Source: Microbacterium maritypicum MF109
GTDB taxonomy: Bacteria > Actinomycetota > Actinomycetes > Actinomycetales > Microbacteriaceae
Length of the DNA stretch: 64,000 bases
Direction: 5' to 3'
NCBI RefSeq assembly: GCF_000455825.1
Contig: NZ_ATAO01000206.1
Span: 372,001-436,000, forward strand
The notes under the pieces are model-generated. The model was given only the letters and a program-made list of their open reading frames with translations. It made no database searches and was not told the origin of the DNA. Numbering within the stretch: position 1 is the stretch's first letter; each line of letters begins with the position of its first letter. The translations under genes were made by a program, and so were the position numbers. This document shows positions 34,632 through 42,282 of the stretch, one piece after another.

Positions 34632-35552
34632 GTGATTGTCGTTGTATGCCCAGGTCAGGGCTCGCAGACCCCCGGATTCCTCGCCCCTTGGCTCGAGCTC
34701 GACGGGGTGGCCGAGCGCCTCGCCTCGTACTCCGACGCCGCGGAGGTCGATCTGCACGAACACGGCACGGTGTCCGACGCCGACACGATCCGTGACACGC
34801 GTGTCGCGCAACCGCTGATCGTCGCCGCGTCGTTGATCGCCGGTGACGCCTTGACGCAGCGCGCCGGTCGTCGCGCCGACGGCATCGCCGGCCACTCGGT
34901 CGGAGAGATCGCGGCACTCGTCGGCAGCGACGTGATCGACGCCGACACCGGCATGCGCCTAGTGGGCATCCGCGGCCGTGCGATGGCCGACGCTGCAGCA
35001 CAGGAGCAGACCGGGATGAGCGCCGTGCTCGGCGGCGACGAAGACGCCCTTCTGGCGCGCCTCGCCGAGCTCGACCTCTCCCCCGCCAACTACAACGGCG
35101 GCGGACAGATCGTCGTCGCCGGCGCCCTCCCGGCTCTCGCCGCTCTCGCGGAGGAACCCCTCAAGGGCACCCGCGTGGTCCCGCTGCAGGTTGCCGGAGC
35201 CTTCCACACGCGGTACATGGCGTCCGCCGTCGCCGCTCTCCGCGACGCGGTGGCCGACGTCACCCCCGCGAACCCCGACATCACTCTCTGGACCAACCGT
35301 GACGGCTCCGTCGTCGCGGACGGGGCCCAGGCGCTGAGCTTCCTCGTCGACCAGGTCTCGTCGCCGGTGCGCTGGGACCTCTGCATGCAGTCCTTCGCGG
35401 ACGCCGGCGTGACCGGGGTCATCGAGCTCGCCCCCGCCGGCGCCCTGGTCGGCCTCGCCAAGCGCGGCCTCCGCGGTATCCCGACCGTCGCCGTGAAGAC
35501 TCCCGAAGACCTCGATGCGGCCGTCGCGCTGCTGAATGGAGAAGCCGCATGA
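34632..35552 (+). CDS. fabD: Malonyl-CoA:ACP transacylase
   Basis: 306 residues. Catalytic Ser is in G-H-S-V-G-E-I (Ser89), with G-Q-G-S-Q near the start, A-F-H-T (catalytic His) and P-V-R-W. It loads malonyl groups onto ACP. GTG 34632 is chosen over ATG 34584: homologues begin at V-I-V-V-V-C-P-G-Q-G and the -10-like CAGACT (34620-34625) ends 6 nt before it. It overlaps fabH by 4 bp (ATGA). Confidence 0.95.
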   Translation: MIVVVCPGQGSQTPGFLAPWLELDGVAERLASYSDAAEVDLHEHGTVSDADTIRDTRVAQPLIVAASLIAGDALTQRAGRRADGIAGHSVGEIAALVGSDVIDADTGMRLVGIRGRAMADAAAQEQTGMSAVLGGDEDALLARLAELDLSPANYNGGGQIVVAGALPALAALAEEPLKGTRVVPLQVAGAFHTRYMASAVAALRDAVADVTPANPDITLWTNRDGSVVADGAQALSFLVDQVSSPVRWDLCMQSFADAGVTGVIELAPAGALVGLAKRGLRGIPTVAVKTPEDLDAAVALLNGEAA

Positions 35553-36550
35553 GTGCCACCCTCGCCCAGGTGACCGGCCCGGCATACACGCGCATCTACT
35601 CCTACGGCGCAGCCCGCGGCGAGAACGCCGTGCCGAACGAAGACCTGGTGGGTCCGATCGACTCCAGCGACGAGTGGATCCGCCAGCGCACGGGCATCAT
35701 CACCCGCGCGCGAGCCGACAAGGGGACGGACGCGATCGACCTCGCGACCACGGCGGCGGCCGAGGCGATCGAGAAGTCGGGTGTCCCGGCGGACCAGGTC
35801 GATCTGGTGATCGTCGCGACCATCAGCAACCCCAAGCAGACCCCGTCCGTCTCGGCGATCGTGGCCGACCGTGTGGGGGCGAACCCCGCGGCGGCCTACG
35901 ACATCAACGCTGCCTGCGCCGGCTTCGCCTATGCGATCGCTCAGGCCGATGCGCTGATCAAGGCCGGCGCTGCGCGCTACGCACTGGTGATCGGCACCGA
36001 GAAGCTGTCCGACGTCGTCGATCCGACCGACCGCAGCATCTCCTTCCTCCTCGGCGACGGTGCGGGCGCTGCGCTCATCGGCCCGAGTGACACGCCGGGC
36101 ATCGCTCCCGCGGTCTGGGGCTCCGACGGCTCGAAGGCCGACGCGGTAGGCATGAACGGCACACTCACCGACTTCCGCGACGGCGTGGTGCCGTGGCCGA
36201 CCCTCCGCCAGGAGGGCCCGACGGTCTTCCGCTGGGCAGTCTGGGAGATGGCCAAGGTCGCACGCGAGGCGCTGGACAAAGCGGGCGTCGAGCCCTCCGA
36301 CATCGCCGCGTTCATCCCGCACCAGGCCAACATGCGCATCATCGACGAGTTCGCCAAGCAGCTGAAGCTGCCCGACACCACGGTGATCGCGCGCGATATC
36401 GAGACGACGGGCAACACCTCCGCCGCCTCCATCCCGCTGGCCAGCCACCGCCTGATGGCCGAACACCCCGAGCTGTCGGGCGGTCTCGCCCTGCAGATCG
36501 GCTTCGGTGCCGGTCTCGTGTTCGCCGCACAGGTCGTCGTCCTTCCCTGA
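35549..36550 (+). CDS. fabH: 3-oxoacyl-ACP synthase III
   Basis: 333 residues. The catalytic triad is visible: Cys123 in N-A-A-C-A-G-F, His in P-H-Q-A-N-M-R and Asn in G-N-T-S-A-A-S. It starts fatty-acid chains from acyl-CoA and malonyl-ACP; in actinobacteria the primers are often branched acyl-CoAs. Translation is coupled to fabD by the ATGA overlap. Confidence 0.96.
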   Translation: MSATLAQVTGPAYTRIYSYGAARGENAVPNEDLVGPIDSSDEWIRQRTGIITRARADKGTDAIDLATTAAAEAIEKSGVPADQVDLVIVATISNPKQTPSVSAIVADRVGANPAAAYDINAACAGFAYAIAQADALIKAGAARYALVIGTEKLSDVVDPTDRSISFLLGDGAGAALIGPSDTPGIAPAVWGSDGSKADAVGMNGTLTDFRDGVVPWPTLRQEGPTVFRWAVWEMAKVAREALDKAGVEPSDIAAFIPHQANMRIIDEFAKQLKLPDTTVIARDIETTGNTSAASIPLASHRLMAEHPELSGGLALQIGFGAGLVFAAQVVVLP

Positions 36551-36568
36551 GAATGCGCTGACCTTCCC

Positions 36569-36574
36569 TAGACT
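36569..36574 (+). promoter_or_regulatory. Internal -10 hexamer in front of acpP
   Basis: TAGACT lies in the 68-bp gap between fabH and acpP, 44 nt before the acpP ATG, with an AAAGAGGAAG ribosome site between. A CTGAGA at 36547-36552 is a possible -35. It would give acpP an extra, operon-internal transcript. Confidence 0.5.
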
Positions 36575-36618
36575 GTTCCACGGTTCCGAAAACAACCCGC
36601 AAGAAAGAGGAAGACCAC

Positions 36619-36867
36619 ATGGCTTTCACCAACGATGAGGTCCTCGCCGGCCTCGCAGAGCTCATCACCGACGAGACCGGCATCAACGCTTCCGAGGTCG
36701 CCCTCGAGAAGTCGTTCACGGACGACCTCGACATCGACTCCATCTCGATGATGACGATCGTCGTCAACGCCGAGGAGAAGTTCGGCGTCACCATCCCCGA
36801 CGACGAGGTCAAGAACCTGAAGACCGTCGGCGACGCCGTCAGCTTCATCGTCGCGGGCCAGGAGTAA
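36619..36867 (+). CDS. acpP: Acyl carrier protein
   Basis: 82 residues, acidic. The phosphopantetheine site is Ser41 in D-L-D-I-D-S-I-S-M-M, with the Met-Met pair typical of actinobacterial ACP. It carries the growing fatty acid between FabD, FabH and FabF. A strong ribosome site (AGAGGAAG) precedes the ATG. Its own promoter and the hairpin behind it suggest high, separate expression. Confidence 0.97.
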   Translation: MAFTNDEVLAGLAELITDETGINASEVALEKSFTDDLDIDSISMMTIVVNAEEKFGVTIPDDEVKNLKTVGDAVSFIVAGQE

Positions 36868-36874
36868 TCCCGGC

Positions 36875-36912
36875 AGGATGCCACTCCCGCGCCTCGCGGG
36901 GAGTGGCATCCT
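36875..36912 (+). terminator. Terminator-like hairpin between acpP and fabF
   Basis: Arms AGGATGCCACTCCC-GCG (36875-36891) and CGC-GGGGAGTGGCATCCT (36895-36912, approximate) pair with a single-base bulge. No T-run follows, so it probably acts as a partial terminator or RNA-end stabiliser for acpP rather than a full stop. Confidence 0.6.
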
Positions 36913-36963
36913 CCGCCTGCCCTCTCACCCGTTCGACTTCGTTTCGACAAGGAACCACACCTC

Positions 36964-38202
36964 ATGACCAAGCGCATCGTCGTCACCGGCATCGGCGCCA
37001 CTTCCGCCATCGGCGGCACGGCCCCGGAGAACTGGACGAACCTGCTGGCCGGCATGTCCGGCACTCGCACGCTCGAACACGACTGGGTACAGCAGTACGA
37101 GCTGCCCGTCACCTTCGCCGCCGAGGCGATTGTCCGCCCTGAAGAGGTGCTCCCCCGCCACGAGGCCAAGCGCCTCGACCCCTCGTCGCAGTTCGCGCTG
37201 ATCGCCGCACGCGAGGCCTGGGAGGACGCCGGTTCTCCCGAGGTCGCCCCCGAGCGCCTCGGCGTCGACTTCGCCACCGGCATCGGCGGCCTCTGGACGC
37301 TTCTGGACGCCTGGGACACCCTCCGTGAGAAGGGCCCGCGCCGGGTCATGCCTCTCACCGTTCCGATGCTCATGCCGAATGCCGCTGCCGGAAACCTGTC
37401 GCTGCAGTTCCACGCCCGCGCTTACGCGCAGACCGTGGTCAGCGCGTGCGCCTCCAGCACCGAATCGATCATCCACGCTTTCCATCACCTGCAGGACGGG
37501 CTCGCGGACGTCGTGATCGCCGGCGGCACGGAATCCGCGATCCATCCGATCACGATGGCCTCCTTCGCCTCCGCGCAGGCCCTCTCGCGCCGGAACGACG
37601 ACCCCGCCCATGCCTCGCGTCCCGGCGCGATCGACCGTGACGGCTTCGTCATGGGCGAGGGCGCAGCCGCGCTGATCCTCGAGACCGAGGAGCACGCCAA
37701 GGCCCGCGGCGCCAAGATCTACGGCTATGTGCTGGGTGGCGGCGTCACCGCAGACGCCTATCACATCACCGGCAACGACCCTGAGGGCAACGGCGCGGCC
37801 CGTGCCGTCACGCAGGCGCTTGAGGAGGCCGGGGTCACGGCCGACCAGGTCACGCACATCAACGCGCACGCGACATCGACGCCGGTCGGCGACCCCAACG
37901 AGTACGTGGCACTCAAGAAGGTCTTCGGAGACCGGATCGACGAGATCCCTGTCTCCGCGACGAAGGCATCGACCGGGCACCTTCTCGGTGGCACCGGTGC
38001 GCTCGAGGCGATCTTCTCCCTCCTCGCGCTGCGCGACCGTGTCGCCCCGCCGACGATCAACATGACGGAGCCCGACCCGGCCGTCCCGTTCCGCCTCTCC
38101 GGCGAAGCCACGCCCCTCGGAGACGGTCCGCAGGTCGCGATCAGCAACTCGTTCGGATTCGGCGGTCACAACGCGGTCCTCGTGGTCGCCAGCGCCGACT
38201 GA
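36964..38202 (+). CDS. fabF: 3-oxoacyl-ACP synthase II
   Basis: 412 residues. Cys162 in V-S-A-C-A-S-S is the nucleophile; the two histidines are in N-A-H-A-T-S-T-P and G-H-L-L-G-G-T-G. It elongates acyl-ACP by two carbons. The ATG follows acpP by 96 bp, including the hairpin, and the gene is closed by the terminator at 38217. Confidence 0.96.
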   Translation: MTKRIVVTGIGATSAIGGTAPENWTNLLAGMSGTRTLEHDWVQQYELPVTFAAEAIVRPEEVLPRHEAKRLDPSSQFALIAAREAWEDAGSPEVAPERLGVDFATGIGGLWTLLDAWDTLREKGPRRVMPLTVPMLMPNAAAGNLSLQFHARAYAQTVVSACASSTESIIHAFHHLQDGLADVVIAGGTESAIHPITMASFASAQALSRRNDDPAHASRPGAIDRDGFVMGEGAAALILETEEHAKARGAKIYGYVLGGGVTADAYHITGNDPEGNGAARAVTQALEEAGVTADQVTHINAHATSTPVGDPNEYVALKKVFGDRIDEIPVSATKASTGHLLGGTGALEAIFSLLALRDRVAPPTINMTEPDPAVPFRLSGEATPLGDGPQVAISNSFGFGGHNAVLVVASAD

Positions 38203-38216
38203 CACGCCACAACGAT

Positions 38217-38246
38217 GAGCGGCCCTCGGGATTCCGAGGGCCGCTC
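38217..38246 (+). terminator. Terminator of the fab operon
   Basis: A perfect 13-bp stem (38217-38229 with 38234-38246) with a GATT loop is followed by TTCTC. It starts 15 nt after the fabF stop. Confidence 0.85.
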
Positions 38247-38340
38247 TTCTCATCGGCATGAGGATCACACGGAAGCATGAGCATCCGCCGGTACTCGATC
38301 ACGCAAGCGTGCACAGGTCATGCAGGTCCTCGGTGTTCCG

Positions 38341-39006
38341 TCAGGAGGTGCGGAGGCTCCCGAGCTTCTGCGATCGGGCCCCGCGCATCCGGGTGATGCG
38401 CGGGAGGAACCAGCCGATCAGCGGGCCGACACCGAAGGCGAAGAGCACGGTGCCGACGCCGACGGGGCCGCCCAGCAGGAAGCCCACGAGCAGCACGCTC
38501 CCTTCGATCAGTGTGCGCACCAGCCACACCGCCCATCCGGTTCGACGGACGAGCCCCGTCATCAGGCCGTCACGAGGGCCGGGGCCGAAGTCGGCGGCGA
38601 TGTAGAGGCCGGTCGCGAAGGACAGCAGAAGCAGCCCGAAGACGAACATCGGAGCGCCGATCCACACCGAGGACGGTTGCGGGATCAGGGCGAGCGCGAG
38701 ATCCGCACTCGGACCGACGAGCAGGGCATTCAACACGGTGCCCAGCCCCACGCGTTGGCGCAACGGAATCCACAGCAGAAGGACGATGATCGAGACCAGC
38801 ACGGTCATGACGCCGTAGCCGAGGCCGGTCTGCGCGGCGAGACCGAGAGCCAGCACGTCCCAGGGAGCGACGCCGATGCCTCCCCGCACCATGAACCCGA
38901 GCGCGACGCCGTAGAGGAACAGACCGGCGAGCAGCTGCACGAGCCTCTCGACGAGGTCGCGCCGACTGGTCGCCGTCACGGGGAGGAGCACAGAACGCAG
39001 GAACAT
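38341..39006 (-). CDS. YczE/YyaS/YitT family membrane protein
   Basis: 221 residues with about five to six helices (20-42, 50-68, 78-98, 110-132, 150-170 and 175-195, approximate). The family motif G-I-G-V-A-P-W-D-V follows the first helix and D-F-G-P-G-P-R-D-G-L-M-T-G is at the fourth. The function is unknown; homologues are encoded divergently from YczR-type MocR regulators, exactly as here. The ATG has GGAGGG directly upstream. Confidence 0.85.
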   Translation of the reverse strand: MFLRSVLLPVTATSRRDLVERLVQLLAGLFLYGVALGFMVRGGIGVAPWDVLALGLAAQTGLGYGVMTVLVSIIVLLLWIPLRQRVGLGTVLNALLVGPSADLALALIPQPSSVWIGAPMFVFGLLLLSFATGLYIAADFGPGPRDGLMTGLVRRTGWAVWLVRTLIEGSVLLVGFLLGGPVGVGTVLFAFGVGPLIGWFLPRITRMRGARSQKLGSLRTS

Positions 39007-39054
39007 CCCTCCACTCTGGCCCCCGATCCGCCTTTCGAGGCGAAGCCACTCGCC

Positions 39055-39087
39055 GCAAAGTGGTCTGCATAGATCAGGCCACTTTGC
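39055..39087. promoter_or_regulatory. Inverted repeat between YczE and MocR genes, probable YczR operator
   Basis: The 9-bp arms GCAAAGTGG and CCACTTTGC are perfect; extending to 12 bp leaves one mismatch. The spacer is 15 bp (9 bp for the longer arms). The right arm ends 14 nt before the regulator's start. MocR regulators bind sites of this size in divergent gaps. Confidence 0.7.
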
Positions 39088-39101
39088 GTCATGCTGGACG
39101 T

Positions 39102-40505
39102 ATGGGATCACGACTCGTCGAACAGCTCGGAGCGCACAACGTGGCCGGCGCCACGGCGTCGGGGCTCGCGGACCGGATCAGGGCACTGATCCTCGACGGC
39201 CGACTCACCGTCGGCGAGCGTCTGCCGAGTGAGCGTGCACTCGCCGTCGAGCTGCGCCGTTCCCGTTCGACGGTCACCCGCGCCTACGGCGTGCTGGAGA
39301 CCGACGGCTACGTCTCACGTCTGCACGGCGGAAGCACGCGTGTCACGCTCCCCAACGGCCACACCGCTCCGGGCGCGGAGGCCGACGACGACTCCATCGA
39401 CCTGTCGATCGCGTCGATGGACTCGACCCCGGGCCTGTACGACGCGACGGTGCGCTCGCTGCCCCGCCTCGCGGCGCTGCGCGGCACCAGCGGATACTCG
39501 CTGCGTGGACTTCCCGAGCTGCGAGAAGCCGTCGCGCAGCGGTTCCGTGATCGCGGCGCTCCGACGTCGGCCGACGAGATCATCATCACCTCCGGTGCTC
39601 TCAACGCGGTGAACCTGATCCTCACGGCGATCGGGCGGCGCGGTGAGCGAGCCCTGGTCGAGCAGCCGACGTTCCCTCACGCTCTCGAGGCGCTGAACCG
39701 CCACGGGTACCGGCTTCTCCCCACGCCGGTGGACGCCGACGGGTGGGACACGCGGCATCTGAACGAGACGCTGATGAGCTCCCGGCCTCATGTCGCGTAT
39801 CTCATCCCCGACTTCCACAATCCGACCGGCGCGACCCTCCCCGACGACGAGCGGCCGCGCATCGTGACCACCGCGCGCAACGTGGGCACTCACCTCATCG
39901 TCGACGAGACGACGACCGAGCTCGACATCGACCGGGGCTGGGCACCGATTCCCATGGCCGCGGGCGGCCCCAACGTGATCACCGTCGGATCGATGTCGAA
40001 GATCGCATGGGGCGGGATGCGCATCGGCTGGGTCCGCGCGGAGCGTTCCGTCATCGCGCGGCTGCTCGCGGTGCGCCCCTCGTTCGAACTCGGTACGGCG
40101 CTGCTCGAGCAGTGCATCGCCGTCGAGCTGCTCTCCGACATGCCGGCGCTCAGCGCGCACGTCCGCCGGCGCCTGCGCGCGGGTCGTGGGGCGGTTGAGG
40201 CGGGTGTGGCCGGTATCCCCGGGTTCCGGATGCCGCCGACGCCCGGAGGCCTCTCCGCGTGGATCGACATCGGCGCGCCACTGTCCACCTCGCTCTCCCT
40301 CGCCGCGCGCGAGCGGCGCCTCGTTCTTCCGCCCGGCCCCCGCTTCACGACGGGCGGCGTGCTCGAGCGCCGGGTGCGCATCCCGATCACGCTCCCACCC
40401 GAGCGGATGGCGGAGGCGATGCGGCGGTTGACCCTCGCCTGGGGAGACGTGCGCGAGGGAAGCGCATCGCGCACTGCGGAACTCCAACACTCCGCGGTCA
40501 TCTGA
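39102..40505 (+). CDS. MocR-type regulator (GntR HTH fused to aminotransferase-like domain), YczR group
   Basis: 467 residues. The N-terminal winged helix (about 10-75) has L-P-S-E-R-A-L-A-V-E-L and R-S-T-V-T-R-A-Y-G-V-L-E. The remaining ~350 residues form a fold-type I aminotransferase domain, with D-F-H-N-P-T-G and the PLP-lysine region S-M-S-K-I-A-W-G-G-M-R-I-G-W. In such proteins PLP is a sensor rather than a catalyst. ATG 39102 is used; a -10-like CATGCT ends 6 nt before it. The divergent YczE gene is the expected target. Confidence 0.9.
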   Translation: MGSRLVEQLGAHNVAGATASGLADRIRALILDGRLTVGERLPSERALAVELRRSRSTVTRAYGVLETDGYVSRLHGGSTRVTLPNGHTAPGAEADDDSIDLSIASMDSTPGLYDATVRSLPRLAALRGTSGYSLRGLPELREAVAQRFRDRGAPTSADEIIITSGALNAVNLILTAIGRRGERALVEQPTFPHALEALNRHGYRLLPTPVDADGWDTRHLNETLMSSRPHVAYLIPDFHNPTGATLPDDERPRIVTTARNVGTHLIVDETTTELDIDRGWAPIPMAAGGPNVITVGSMSKIAWGGMRIGWVRAERSVIARLLAVRPSFELGTALLEQCIAVELLSDMPALSAHVRRRLRAGRGAVEAGVAGIPGFRMPPTPGGLSAWIDIGAPLSTSLSLAARERRLVLPPGPRFTTGGVLERRVRIPITLPPERMAEAMRRLTLAWGDVREGSASRTAELQHSAVI

Positions 40506-40518
40506 TCCGGATGACGAA

Positions 40519-40546
40519 GACGCCGCCCCGTTCCCGGGGCGGCGTC
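40519..40546 (+). terminator. Terminator of the MocR gene
   Basis: A perfect 12-bp stem (40519-40530 with 40535-40546) with a TTCC loop starts 14 nt after the stop. It may also face the convergent DUF3145 gene. Confidence 0.7.
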
Positions 40547-40643
40547 CTCATCGTGCGGAGCGGGGATACGTCTTCTCAGCGTCCGGGATGACTCACCGGC
40601 ATCCGATACTCACGCCTCCCCCGTTCCGGTCTGTGGTGTCGGC

Positions 40644-41147
40644 TCAGCCGACCTTGTGGAGCCAGACGACCCTGGCATCGTCGCTGGCATGGCGGAAGGG
40701 CTCGAGCTCCTCGTCCCAGGCGGAGCCGAGGGCGATGTCGAGCTCGCGCTGCAGCTCGACCGCGCTCCCGGCGGCGATCTCCATCGCATAGCGGATGCGG
40801 TCTTCACCGATCACGATGTTGCCGGCGGCATCGGTCTGGGCGTAGTGGATGCCGAGATCGGGCGTATGCAGCCAACGGCCGCCGTCGCTGCGGGGCGTCG
40901 GGTCCTCGGTCACCTCGAAACGGAGGTGCTCCCAGCCGCGAATGGAGGTCGCGAGAGCCGCTCCGGTGCCGACAGGGCCGTCCCAGTAGAACTCCGCGCG
41001 TCGTGCGCCGTCCAGGACGGGCTGCTCGGTCCAGTCGAAGTTCACCGCACGCCCGATAGCGCGACCCACCGCCCATTCGAGGTGCGGGCAGAGCGCGCGA
41101 GGCGCAGAGTGGATGAACACCACTCCGCGTGCGTAAGCCGTCGCCAT
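40644..41147 (-). CDS. DUF3145 family protein
   Basis: 167 residues, cytoplasmic. It begins A-R-G-V-V-F-I-H-S-A-P-R-A-L-C-P-H-L-E-W-A-V, the diagnostic start of DUF3145, and contains Y-W-D-G-P-V-G-T-G-A and W-E-H-L-R-F-E-V-T-E-D. It is confined to actinobacteria and often lies near fab genes. A role has not been established to my knowledge. A GGAGAG ribosome site lies before the ATG. Confidence 0.9.
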   Translation of the reverse strand: MATAYARGVVFIHSAPRALCPHLEWAVGRAIGRAVNFDWTEQPVLDGARRAEFYWDGPVGTGAALATSIRGWEHLRFEVTEDPTPRSDGGRWLHTPDLGIHYAQTDAAGNIVIGEDRIRYAMEIAAGSAVELQRELDIALGSAWDEELEPFRHASDDARVVWLHKVG

Positions 41148-41269
41148 GATCTCTCCGTTTCATCAGGTGCGTCTTCCCCAACGACCTGAACCACGAAGTG
41201 GCGAGAATATGCGGTTGTGCGCCCATTCTCGCCGAGATCCACAGAAATCACAAGCATGTCATTCCATGA

Positions 41270-41302
41270 CGAAGGCCCCGGTCACGGGGACCGGGGCCTT
41301 CG
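41270..41302 (-). terminator. Terminator of the oxygenase-like gene
   Basis: A perfect 14-bp stem (41270-41283 with 41289-41302) with a 5-nt loop lies 30 nt after the stop of the minus-strand gene ending at 41333. The AT-rich TCATGGAATG follows on that strand. Confidence 0.75.
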
Positions 41303-41332
41303 GACCGCAATCGGTCGTAGATCTGACGAGGA

Positions 41333-42106
41333 TCAGGCCTCGCTCATGGCCTGCTTGACCTGCTGGCCCTTGGCGGCGTAGTACGCCGCACGAGCGGCGT
41401 CCTTGCGCGCCTGCTCGGCATAGCCGAACTCCAGCGTCTCCTGGTCGACCTCGTAGTTGGGCACATCGTCGGTGCCGTGGTACTTCTCGATGTAGGCATC
41501 GAGCTCCGGGCCCGAGGTCCACGAGGTGATGAGGCAGTAGCGCGGCTCCGTGCCGTTGTGCGTGGCCGCGTGCCAGAGGCGCTGCGTGTCGACGATGAGC
41601 TGCGCACCGGCCGGAAGGGCGATGCGGTACTCGATGCTGGGGTCGGTGCGGTTCTCGCGCAGGACGAAGTAGCTGTCCTTGTCGTCCGTCAGATTGAAGA
41701 AGCCGCGGACCACCCAGCCCGTGCCGTCCGGGTTCAGACGGTTGTTGTCATCCTGGTGCAGGTTGTAGAGGCAGTCGCCGTACGGGGTCGGCTGCAGCTC
41801 GATCACGCGGCAGCGGCCGACGTTGGCACCCGGCTCCTGCGCGCGGCGCGTCAGGTTCGGGGCCTTCTCGGTCTGCGAGTCGATCCAGACGCCATCCTTG
41901 TCGGTGCGCGGCGGCTTGTGGTTCCAGAAGCCGTTGCACTCGATGTCACCGAAGGCACTGGCGAGAGGGGCGAAGCGGGTGTCACCCGACGACTTCCAGT
42001 CGTTGTACTCGATGTCGAGCCATTCCTTGGGGTCGAGCTCCTGGTTGTAGCTGTCGAGGACGACGAATCCCTTTTCCTCGAGGGCAGCGGACTTGATGTA
42101 ACCCAT
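41333..42106 (-). CDS. Uncharacterised protein with Fe(II)/2-oxoglutarate oxygenase residue set
   Basis: 257 residues with no signal peptide. I do not recognise a named family. The facial triad and 2OG anchor can be read: His117 and Asp119 in L-H-Q-D-D, His179 in L-W-H-A-A-T-H, and Arg189 in E-P-R-Y-C-L-I-T-S-W. The spacings (62 from first to second His, 10 from His to Arg) are close to those I recall for prolyl hydroxylase PHD2. The middle region (V-V-R-G-F-F-N-L-T, F-V-L-R-E) fits strands of a double-stranded beta-helix. The C-terminal ~50 residues are a charged helix. GAAAGGAAC lies 12-20 nt before the ATG. The promoter region overlaps a partial DtxR/IdeR-like box. The substrate is unknown; a GmrSD-like nuclease gene is divergent 176 bp away. 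Confidence 0.72.
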   Translation of the reverse strand: MGYIKSAALEEKGFVVLDSYNQELDPKEWLDIEYNDWKSSGDTRFAPLASAFGDIECNGFWNHKPPRTDKDGVWIDSQTEKAPNLTRRAQEPGANVGRCRVIELQPTPYGDCLYNLHQDDNNRLNPDGTGWVVRGFFNLTDDKDSYFVLRENRTDPSIEYRIALPAGAQLIVDTQRLWHAATHNGTEPRYCLITSWTSGPELDAYIEKYHGTDDVPNYEVDQETLEFGYAEQARKDAARAAYYAAKGQQVKQAMSEA

Positions 42107-42153
42107 GATCGAGTCATGTTCCTTTCATCGGGGGCCAGCACGTTTTAACAGGC

Positions 42154-42172
42154 CCTGATAAGGCAAGCCTAA
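42154..42172. promoter_or_regulatory. Candidate iron-regulator (DtxR/IdeR) box over the oxygenase promoter
   Basis: Read on the minus strand, the 19 bp match TWAGGTWAGSCTWACCTWA at 13 positions; the half AAGGCAAGCCTAA is the stronger. It covers a -10-like TAGGCT (minus strand, 42171-42166). Since TAGGCT itself supplies part of the match, the call is tentative. Confidence 0.35.
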
Positions 42173-42218
42173 CAGCGTGGTCCGGGAGCCCTTCGGAGGT
42201 CGGCCGTGCATAACCGAA

Positions 42219-42224
42219 TAGACT
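42219..42224 (+). promoter_or_regulatory. Candidate -10 of the DUF262 gene
   Basis: TAGACT lies 58 nt before the ATG. The leader carries a GGGAGGACGAG ribosome site 10-20 nt before the start. Confidence 0.4.
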
Positions 42225-42282
42225 GATCGGGGCGCCCGGCGAGTCCTCGGCGCCCGTCGCTACGGGAGGACGAGACACCAGC

